Shown piece after piece: positions 44,801 to 56,800 of a stretch of DNA of 64,000 bases. The position numbers were made by a program, and so were the translations under genes. The notes beneath the pieces were generated by a model. It was not told where the DNA came from. It searched no databases and saw only the letters and a program-made list of their open reading frames with translations. Source of the stretch: Patella vulgata (Eukaryota; Mollusca; Gastropoda; Patellidae); NCBI RefSeq assembly GCF_932274485.2, contig NC_065881.2, forward strand, positions 53,888,702 through 53,952,701, in the 5' to 3' direction. Each line of letters starts with the position of its first letter. The stretch's first letter is position 1.

Positions 44801-47800
44801 GCATGTCTGATAAAAAAAGAAAAAAGAAGGTGGGGCATGGTCTCTGTCCTCATTGAAAATAATACATCACTGGTATTATGCTAAACCTGCTATAAAATTA
44901 AATTATAATGGAGGGTGCACCAGTCTGTGTAAAACAAAATGAATTCACATTTTTTTTTACCCCTATAAGATTAAGTGTGTTTATGTAAATTATAAACTGA
45001 AATGATGTTGATTGTTGAAGTTGTGATATGTTTAAGCATGGACTTAATTCTGGGGGCATCAGGACATACCATTTTATCTGATTTTTTTTTTATCTCAGTA
45101 AGATCAAGTGAGTTTATGTAAATTATAGATTTTATCAACATCTGGAACACCTGTACTTCAGGTGTTGTGTCTGTAAATAATTATCTAGACCCTAAGGCCA
45201 TAATTCTCAAAGTTAACTTGGACTTCACTCAAATTTGCTGATCTGCATCTGATTAAAGTCTGTAAAAATTATGCCCATCTTTCTTTTATTGAATGTATTA
45301 CATCAAAGTAAAGCACTGGTATTTTAAGCCAATCTTTCTTGAATTAATGATTAAAATTTGGATAAATCCTCTTTAAATATGAAAAGTTCTGTGGGTGTTG
45401 GATTTAGTACTGGAAGAAGGGAAATATGGGGCCCCAAAAGCCACATAAGGAGCTCTATTAAAAGTTTCTGCCATAATGCTATTTGAAAATAATGCTCCAA
45501 GATAAACTCCTGACAATCAAAGAAATAACATAATGTCATCAGAGGTTTCAATGATCTACCTAATGTTTAGATATCAAATGTACTATTACATGTACCACCG
45601 AGAAATCAAATGTTTGGACATGGAAAATAGAGAAATGTGATGAACTGTCCAAGAAAATAGTTTAGTAATATAATTGCACAGAAATTTATCTGCATTTATC
45701 AAAAGGAATTACTTGAAATACATGTACATGTAGGAATAGTTGCTGCCATAACATATGAAGACTTTTTCTTCTGATGTTATTTATCTATAGGTAAATCTAA
45801 ACTAAAAGAAATTGCAACCAAGAAAATCAGTGCAAAGTGTAAACATTTCACCTTAGCCAAACAATAAGTCATTTCTTCTCCTTTCTATAATGTAGGTATA
45901 CAATTTTTACAATGTATGCTGTCAGCGTCAGTGCTATAAATGCTGATCTTCTACCCAGGTGATGCCAGTCTACAGTATGTGTGGCATCCAAATCTTTATA
46001 TTACACTATACCGATGCCTGTATTAAACACCAACCATTGTTATGTAATCAAAACTACACTGTGACTGATCTAGTTACCCTAACCTGTGTAATCAACTTGG
46101 CAGATACATGGATTGTCTGTCAGACATGAATGGCATTAATGAAAAAAGGGGATTATTCGTTCTCAGTAAAAAAAACCTTGTTTATAAAAATCACACTATT
46201 TATCAGATTTGAATAAGGCAATAATCATTCTAAATTGACTAATGACAGCAAGTATGAAATAATATTAATATTATTTAACAGTTAAGAGCTGTAGAGTCAC
46301 TTTGACATTTTGAATTGTCTGTGTTGTTCTCCACTGTTCTGTGATTTTTTCTTTCACAGTTAGTGCTGTACTGTCTATTTAACATTTGGATTTAATTGGT
46401 GCTTTGTTTTGTACACTATATGCCCACATATATATTTTTGTCACCACAGGTCCGGGATATAATTCTTTTCCAATTCACATGGATTGTTCACAGAGTCCTA
46501 AGGAAGACCCCTTTTAAAATTCAGAACATTTTGCTGACAAATTTTAGAGTTAATATGCTGTTCAAAAGTTTAGCGAGTTTCAAAACCCCAGCTCAATACA
46601 TGTACCTGTCTTTGAGAAGACTTATTTTCAGAGCTAGCTTTTCATGACTTTCTCTGGACTATGGTAGTCGACTTCAAATAACCAGCTTCAGCTAGAGCAG
46701 GGCATGCACATTTCTTTACTTTGTAGTACCTTTATATATAATATACTGCATAAAGTGCATACACATGCACATTTTTTTAACATCCAATATTAGCACATTA
46801 TCGAAAATCCTCATAAATCAATAGGATTCTTTGTCTCATGAACATAAACACTGTGTATAAATGTTAAGTCAATTGGTTGATAACTTTAGGGCATCCACAA
46901 CATTTTAAAAATTGATTGAGGGCCATAATTGTTGAAAATGAATAGGATTCGGTATCCCATGTACTGTAACACTGTGTGTCATGTTCAAGTGAATGGGAGA
47001 ATAACATTAGCTCTTTCATTCATGAACGTAAACACTACATATCAATTGAAAGTATTTCAGATGAAATTTTAGTCTCTTATTTTATTCAATATTTTGAATT
47101 GATCATGGGTGTTAACTCCAACTTTAACTTTATTCTCTAGAGCATCTACAAAGCAATTGTGGATGATGAATGAGGGTAACAACAATATACAACCACATTT
47201 CATGAAATCAACGAAACAAAATAACTGTTTAAAATCACAACTTGTATTATTACTGAATAGACATATTCTGATCAGATAATCTGTCGATATTTTAAAGCCA
47301 TAAAAACATATAATTCACTTAATATCCTGTCAATTTACTCCATTTGATACAGACAGGGTTACTTGATGAACTATTTTTGATAGACCAAAGTAATATTGAT
47401 GTAAATATGAAGGTCACATCTGTCAAATCATTGGTCATCTCTGGGATGAGTCATAGATTTCTATACATAATGGAGAAATATTAATGTCATGAAAAATTCA
47501 TTTTAACTGCAGAAAGATAATTTTCTAATTTGATTGATAAGTATCTGAAAGGTTGAGTAACCATCATATAGTCATAAGACTAATATATTAATGATATATT
47601 TCCTTATCTGTGGATAACTGAAGAATGTCAACACTCCTTATAGTCTGAAAGTCTGAATTTATATGGTAGAATGGCAAGGATCTGCACATAGTTAATCTGC
47701 TACAATTACCACAAATCATCAGGTCCCGAATTCAACTCTAGTGTCCAGTGTAATTGATTGCCCTAATACATGTAGTTTATCCATTAACACTTGATTTCTT

Positions 47801-50800
47801 GTTGTGCTTACAGAATGTGTATGTCTTTATTGAATGAGCAATAAGATCAATGTTTTCGTGACTGTGTGTAACCTTGTCTCCCACAGACAGATTACTTGGC
47901 ATGATTCGGTAAATGGAAACAGAATTAACAAAAATTTACCTGCGCTTGTGTATTTAGATATCAGACAATTGCTAAGGACTTCTGTCCATAGATGTAATGG
48001 ACCCTATGTGATATGGGTTGCTGTAAAATTGTTGACAGAATTTATCAATAAAATTAAACCAAAAAAGGTCCTTTTGTCTGACAAAATCTATTATAATATT
48101 TGACCAAAATATCACTGATTGGGACATACCCCGTAGAGATATTTTATGGGAAACATTTAAATGACATACAATTTTATATCTTTGCAATCAGAAGTATGGT
48201 ACACATAACATTTTTAACATCTGATTAAGAAATTCGGCCCACACCCATACATTATAATCATAAGCTCAAAATTTTAATCCTGACATTGCATGACAATAGT
48301 TTAGAACTTTCAGGCATGGCATATAAATAGGTGTCACAGACAATGTTTAACTTTGGTATATAATTTATAATTCCAAACACATAGAGTCATCTATTTGCAT
48401 ATCTTAAGTTAAATAGGTGAATTATCTGTTATGGTTAACTTATGATTTTGTGCTACTTTATATTCATAAACAAATTTATTGTATAATTTGATGTTGGTAA
48501 TCTTGTATAGAGTGTAGGCAGTCAAGATTAAATGTTACTGAAAAATCTATTTAAAGTGAGGTGAAGTAGTATCAGAAGTTAAGAAGATAGTTACATGTAT
48601 GGCTACATTCCAAGATCTAGTGAGATTGCCTTATATTCTGTTTGGTATCTTGTGGGTTCTTAACAAATTTACTTATATATACACATGCTGTTTGCACTGT
48701 CTGTTTACCTATATTACTTGTTGATTTTTTGTATTAAATAGTGCAAAGCATTCAAACTATATATTGCCTTCAATACTGTTGATCAGTCAACTGCTGAAGA
48801 GACTGGTCTCTGGGACCAGGGGCCTGTTTCACAAAATTTTAACTAAGATAAAATACAAATTTTAGTAAATTGATTGGATAATATTAGATTGATTTTAGTG
48901 CTTAGCCAATCAAAATTGAAGTATCTACTAAAATTTGGATTTTATCTTTAGTTAAGATTTCGAGAAACAGGGCCCTGTTTAACAGAAACTTAAATCTCCT
49001 TAAAATTGGCTTAAACTAAAATTTAATTTTAACCTAAAGTGAGTTTCACACAACAATTTTAAGCATTTTAGATAAAATCCACTAAAACATTTGTTAAAAT
49101 TTTATCTTAACTTAAAATAGTCATGTTTCACAAACTATTTTAGGGACAATTTTAACTAAAATCAATTTTAATTTAGGACAGTCGATTCCCTCACCTAACT
49201 TAAAATCACGACATAAACAAACATTGATTAGGACTAGGTGTTAGATCTATTGCGACAGATAGGTCAATTTGGAATAATGATAATACCCTGGCTCATGTTA
49301 ACCTTGTCACATAATGTTAATATAACATCATTCACAAAAACAATTCTCGCTCAATTTCTTTTCATGGCATTGGAAATACAACAACGATCCATCCGTTTAT
49401 TTTATTGCAAGACAAATTAAGCAATTAGATGACACCCCAAATTAGAACCGCCAAGAAAAAAGAATACTCAAAATCCCACTGTCACTGTTTTATATATTAC
49501 CATATTAATTATTAACAGACAAAAAAAACAACAGACAAAATAACAAATTGGCTGACTTTTCATTTGAAGCTAGCCATCAAGGGGGGATAGATGGCCGAAT
49601 AGTTAGCACGTACGCGCTGTATCATAAGGTCTACATTGAGTCAACTGGTGTGGTTTCGATTCCCCGGTTGTACGTGACAAGGAGTAGGGTCACATGTCCA
49701 ACCTCGTGGGTTTTCTCCTGGCCCTCCGGTTTCCTCCCACTGCTAAAGACACATACATGCAAGCAAATTTTTGAAATAAAATTGAACCATGTATTAGTCC
49801 CGAAATGACCTAGTTTGTGTCAAGTAGACATTAAACTCTATTTCTGTTAAGATGCAATTATTTTTGTTAATTGTGTTCCTTATCCAGGGCATGAAGTTTT
49901 CTGAGGAAAGCCAACCTTGCTGGAGAATCCTGCCACTGCCTCAAATGATTATAGTTTATTTATAGCTTACCGGTAATGCAATTATTATTGTAAACAGAGT
50001 AAGTATCTGTGAATAATAATGATTGCCATTTCTATCAAGATATCAGTGGGAAGAAGTTGAATATATAATAACTGCTGTTTTCCTTGTAGATCATTTGTTG
50101 AGGGTTGATGTAACTGAGTTTTGTAATTTCTCATTTTGTAAATCACTACAACAAACTTGTACATGCACTTCTCAGCAAATGTTGTTCAATTTCCAGACAT
50201 GCTTAAAGAGAGTCTGTATTGTCTGTACTTGTGGTATAAAATAGGTATCTTCTAAATTTGATATTAGCAGCCTTTTTATCTGGCAAAATTGCTTCTTGAA
50301 TTGTATGTGAAATGTCATTAATAAATGATTCAATATATTTTGTGAATTGGCAATGAATATAGATGTATTTTTCACACCTAATATAATAAATCCAATTATT
50401 CCATTAGTCTAGTAGATTGAACTATTTCCGACTCGATTTAAATGCCATACATTAAATTCTGCTGTTTTCATCTGACATTTGGTAGCTGTAGTGTCAGTTG
50501 TTCCAGAACGGTAGAGGTGATTTACCATTAACACCATTCATTTATTGAAAACTTATGTAGAAGAGGTAGAAAAATTAGCATTGTTCCAATTTCAAAAGTG
50601 ATAATCATTTTCTCAATAGTTCGCAAGGGAATACTCCAACTCGAAGAATTGTATAATTTTCCTCAACACTCTAATTGGCAATTGGTTATTGTGCTATTAG
50701 AAAATAATTTATGTATGTATTTATTCAGAAACACACTTAACCAATTACTTGAGAAACAGATTATTTTGACTCTTTTGGACAAAGCAATACTTTTAATTGT

Positions 50801-53800
50801 GGGTTCTGGCATAAGATTTTCTAGTTTAGAGAAAAATATCACTGACTCCCCATTGCTATAATGAAACTCGTAGATCTCTTTCTAATTAAGTTAAGAAAGA
50901 TGTTCACATCTTTGATTACTGTCTGTTACATATTATTTTTTTTATCTGGTTTCAAGGTTTCTAAAATGGTCTTGTTAATCTAGGTACAAGATTTATCCTA
51001 GCTGCATTACCAGAACTTAAACTATAATCTTTTATTTCTGATTACACAAATTACAGCATTACTTGTCATATCTTTTTTTTCACATCGATTGGTAACTTGT
51101 AAAAAAGTGGATTTAGGCTAATACAGCCATCCCAGATCATTAATGTTTGTGTCCTTAGGAAAAAATGTTGTTTGGTCATGCATTTGTATTCTAAAGATGT
51201 AGCAATTAGGCACCAATTTTTTGTCAAAGGGAGACAGATTCAGCAGATTTGAAGAATTTTCTGTGAATGTTAGAGATTTAAGTGATCTACGGTAGATGTT
51301 TCATTCCTATATGGAACAACATTTGTTTTTTCCAGTTGAAGTTTTCTAATATATTCACTGATAAAACAGGGTGTATCCTGATGTGCAACACACTTTTACA
51401 GTAAACATTAAGATCTAGACATTGCCATTCATTTCACCATTTCCAAACTATGATGTTTTGTTAGTGTTTGTCAAACAATTCTCAACTAGACCATCCATCA
51501 TGGCCTATTTTCTTTTCTAAATGCAGTATAAAACAATGTACTATATATCCAGCATTGAAAGATTCTCATTTTACAGGACAAATGTTTATACGAAGTGTCA
51601 AGTTTAATTTTTTCTGCTTGTTACAACAATGTTCTGAGAAAAAACTTCATCTTGAATCATTTTTAGTGAAGAGGTTAAGATGATCACATTTCTCACTTCT
51701 GATTTTTGTGATAATTATCTTTTCAAAAATCTTGAAACATAAATATACATTGATAGAAAGGAGGAAGTTGTGAGATCTACAGAAGTTGTTTGTAAAAAGA
51801 TATTAAAGGTAGTGTGCTATATACCCTTGGAAAATCATTACTTATTGTACTCTGATGATTAAACTTAATGACACATATAGTAGTTGAAGGTTTTAAACAA
51901 AATACACAAAGCAACATACATAGGATCTAGTAGAAATTTGAAATAAAACAGGTATGAAGCTGAATTTACAGCAAGTGTTCACAAATTATTCCTAGTAGAG
52001 TTATTGCACTTGACTATCATTCTCACAGCTGTTGTACTTTGATTTCCACACCGATTCATGGTTTTCACCAGTATCTGACTTTCATATCTGATAGTTTGGC
52101 TAAATTCAGCTTTAAACCACAAAGCAACAACTGATGTATAGTCATTGCCTGACAACCTAATTTTGTTTTGTTTTGTTTTATAAAGCAAACTATTTAAAAT
52201 TACTGCTATTACAAAGCTATTATTGAAGGAGCTAAATCTCTAACTAAATATTTTCCATGACATTAGAAATTAAAGATACGAATTAGAATTCAATATTGGT
52301 CCATTTCAATCAATATTGATGTTTTATCTTGCCCTGAAAATATGGCATCCTAATATTCAATATTTAAAACACAATGAACATTTTAAAATCAGTACACGAG
52401 TTGTGTAATGACTGATTCACAAAGAACAATAAAATAATGACTTTCGTTCTTATTGGACTGTTCATGTATTTCATCGAACCTACATGTAATTGATTACAAA
52501 TTGCTATAAATATTTTAAAAATTGAATATAAATCACTTTATATACATTCATATATGTGCTTTTAGACCACTTTAAGATAGGGCTATACTGCCTTTAATCC
52601 AACACTAAATATTATGTATAAAATGATAGTTTACGAATTGATTGTATTATGTTTTGACCAATTTTTGTGGCACTGCAAGTGTGATTTTTGAATGAAGTTA
52701 TTGTAATTTTTTTGATAAATATGTTTTAATAAATATCAGGAAGGTCAAAACAAAATACCATATCTTTAAGGTTGACATTAGGGAGAAGGTGTGTGTGCAG
52801 GAGGTTCTACAGATGTAGCATTTGAATAAAATATTGATGAGGAATTATGTTTGTAAGAAATAAAATGTAGTATTATTGGAGAGCATTGATAGAAATAAAT
52901 CCTGCACAGTGTATGCTTCATTGTGTAATTTTGTCGCACTACATGTATATCCATTGTCCTAAAGTCAGATCGTTAACAACATCAATTCCTAGGTGAACGA
53001 TTTAAAAAAAAAAGTAATTGAAACTGGCTTGGATAGTCCAAAGGAGGAACTAGGAAAAGAATCGAAATTCAATGTTGTACAACGTTATCAGTAAAACCTT
53101 TCAAACACTCTGAAGGTGAAAGTTTTTGTAAAATAGAATTATCAAAATTTAGTCGTGCAATGATTTGATGCTTAAGGATTGACAATGAAAACTTGAGTCA
53201 CCCTTCAAAATAATGCCTGTGTATATATATTCATTGATTGACAATGAAAGCTTGAAAATCACCCTTCAAAATGGTGCTGCGGTGCGTATATTCATTGATT
53301 GACAACACTTTGTATTTTTAAACGCCACATTTTCGAATATATCACAGTTACTTGGTAACGTTGGATGAATTTGAATTTCGTGAAAATCTGACCAAAACTG
53401 CCAGACAAAATGGCTGCCCCTCGTATGCAAATAGTGTAAATATATGGTATATCAAGGTTGTGGACCCTCTAGAAGTCACAATGTTGATCGGATTTTGATG
53501 AAACTTGAAATACATGTTTATAACCCAAAGATCTTGGTTCCTGTCTATATTCGCAAATATTGGGTTGTAACTTCTTGAATTATGGCCCTTGAATGATTGT
53601 ATGAAAATCTCGTTTATTGCTTGTGGAAACTCTAGAGGGTCACAATTGGCATTCTGATTTTAATGAATCTTGAAATGCAAGTTTATAACCCAAAGATCTT
53701 GGTTCCTTTCGATATTCGTGCATATCGGACTATAACTTCCTTAATTATGGCCCCTGATAGTACGAAAAATCACGTTTGTAGCTTGTGGTCCCTCTAGAGG

Positions 53801-56800
53801 TCACAATTATTATCCAATTTAATAAAAACTGTTTGAATATACCACCGTAATCATTACGGCGTAATGTTGTTTGAGTTCGAATTTTGTAAAAGTCAGATAA
53901 AAACTGTGGCCGCCCCTTGTATGCAAATAGTGTAAAAATATGGTATATCAAGGTTGTGGACCCTCTAGAGGCCACAATTTCTATCCGATTTTGATAGAAC
54001 TATAAATATTTATTTATATCACAAAGATCTTGGTTCCTGTCGATAATCGCATATATCCGAACGTAACTTCCTGGATTATGGCCCCTGATTGTTTGAAAAA
54101 TCACATTTTTAGCTTGTGGACCCGCTAGACGTCACAATTTGTATTCAATTTCAAAAACCGTTTAAATATATCACCTTCATTACACATCAATGAAGGTAGA
54201 GTTCGAATTTCATAAAAATCTGACCGAAAATTCTTGACAAAATGGCTGCTCTGTGTACACAAATAGTGTAAAAGTATGTAATACCAAGGTTGTGGACACT
54301 CTAGTAGTCATAATTTTTGTCTGATTTTGTTTAAACTTCAAATGTATGTTTATAATCCCAAGATCGTGGTTTCTTTCAATATTTGCGCACATCCGACTGT
54401 AACTTCCTGGATTATGGCCCCTGATTATACGAAAAATCATGTTTTTTTAGCTTGTGGACCCTCTAGAGGTCACAATTTTTATCCAATTTTAAAATTTGTT
54501 AAAATTGATCACTGTTACACCCTCATGACGGTTGAGTTCCAATTTTGTCAAAAAGGGGGCTAAACTGCCTGACAAAATAGCGGCTCCTTGTACATGTATG
54601 TTAATAGTGTAAATGTATGTCATGTCTAGAAGTCACAATGGTTATCCGATTTTGATGAAACTTAAAATATATGTTTATGTCCCAAAGATCTTGGTTCCTT
54701 TCGCTATTTGCGCATATCAGACCGTAACTTCCTAGATTATGGCCCCTGATTGTATGAAAAATCATGCTTTTTAGTTTGTGGATTCTCTAGAGGTCACAAT
54801 TTTTTATCTGATTTTAAAAGAACATTTAAATATATCACTATTTTACCATAATGAGGGGGAAAATCGAAACAGACTGCCCGATAAAATGGTAGCTCTCTGT
54901 ACGCAAAGTTTGTAAAAGTATGTAATACTGAAACCCAGAAATCTGTATGGGCTTTAATGTGTTCAACTTATGGGTAGAAGATCTGCTTCATTCTATTTAA
55001 TTTGCACACAATCAAATCTAGACAAATCTCGAATTATCCATAGCACTAATGCCCCTTTAATAATCATTAGTTAATGTACATGTTAATGAGATTAACAATC
55101 AATTTTACTATCTCCTTTTTCCTAATTTAACATTGTCAATACTACTCCTCTTTTATATTAAATAATTATCAAACAATTAAAAATGTCTATTATTTTTGCA
55201 GCTTTGTCATTTTATTATGAAGGTAAACTGCTGATGGCTTGTATTGGCAGGAAACCAGTGCTGGAAATTCTATTATTAAAGTCTTGGAATCTTGAAGTCA
55301 AAGACCAGCTGTCATAATAAACTCAGTGAATCAGTGTTTAAGGATTAGGCTTCCTGGTGTCTTTATAGTGATTCCAATCTCTGTCTGTCTGCTGGGAATC
55401 CAAATCTTCTGCTTTGACCTTAACTCTTTTTTTATCTTGCACAGTAGGGTACAGATTGAATGATTACTTGTGTTCTTTTTCTCCTCCATGTTCATGCTAG
55501 AAACTGATATGACATCATTTATATGTACAACTTTTAATCTCTTTAATCTTTTAAGACTTCTTAAAACCAATCTATTTTCTCAAGTTTATATGAAACAAAA
55601 TGTAATGGAATAGAAAGGAATAGAGTTTCTCTCATTTTAAGTTTTACATAAGGACTTTAACGAAATCAAATTTGGTATTCCATGTAAAGCCCTGAGTTAG
55701 TGCATGACATGATGTATATGGTCAAGTACCGTAGACCATTGTTCATTGAAAAAGGATTCCGAATAGCTATGGACATGGCATTGAATTATATAATATTATT
55801 GTTATTGTTAGAATTATTTTACAATAATCTTAGTCAGTATCAATTTGTCCAGTAAATTAACATTAGGATGGACATCATTTCAGATACGTAATTAAAGGGC
55901 TTTGGGCCATGATGAAGAAACCTACTGCTATCAGTATGAAAGTTATACTGTTCTTACTATCTTTTTCATTACAGGCCCTGTAGTGTAAAACTAAAAATAG
56001 ATTTAATTTTAATACAGATTGTAGTAAAAATACTTATTAAAGATATGCATGTAGTTGGTGAAATTCATCACCAGGAGAAGTGGAGATTTACACTTAAACA
56101 TTTTCCATTAAAATACTCTGAAGGTTTCCCATGACCAAGGTAAAATGTCATTTTTGTAGGTCGCCGGACTCATTTGTGATAGTTTCCAATGCATCCCACA
56201 AACGGTTGATCCAATATGGTGGCCAACATTCAATGGGGGATGGGGAACATAAATATGCTATTTCCTAGCTGATACGACTAATGGGAATAGAGATAGAATA
56301 CAAAAATTAAGCATTTTATCGTCTACAGACTGACCTTTCCTACCTGATACGACTAATGAGAATGGAGATAGAATACAAAAATTGAGCATTCCGCGTCTAC
56401 AGACCAACCTATACATGTAATAGTAACTTCCATAAGTTGTTCCATACATCCATGTATCTTATCCTTCATATATTACAGCTATCATAATACATTATAATGC
56501 ACTATATAATAATGTATTCCACTGTATGACTTGGAAACATGTGTCAAGAGTCTGAGTATTTTGAGTCATATGTCGGATTTGCACACTCAGATGGAGAAGT
56601 ATTGTTATTTTGGGAGTTATCGACTGAGAAGTTGTTCAAACACTGGGAGACAGGGCATCAGGTTATATATCGTATAGACAAACAATTCCCATGCCTAAGA
56701 GATGATGGTGGATTCTGGAGTCTGTATAATGCAGCATAATGTAGAATTAATAGTTAGCTCTTTTGACTTTTTGCCTGAAACTATCGCAATCTAGTGGTAT

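Noticed and set aside
44539-44856. 105-codon + frame just after exon 2
   Set aside because: Low-complexity stretches, no domain pattern, and no splice link to the flanking exons.
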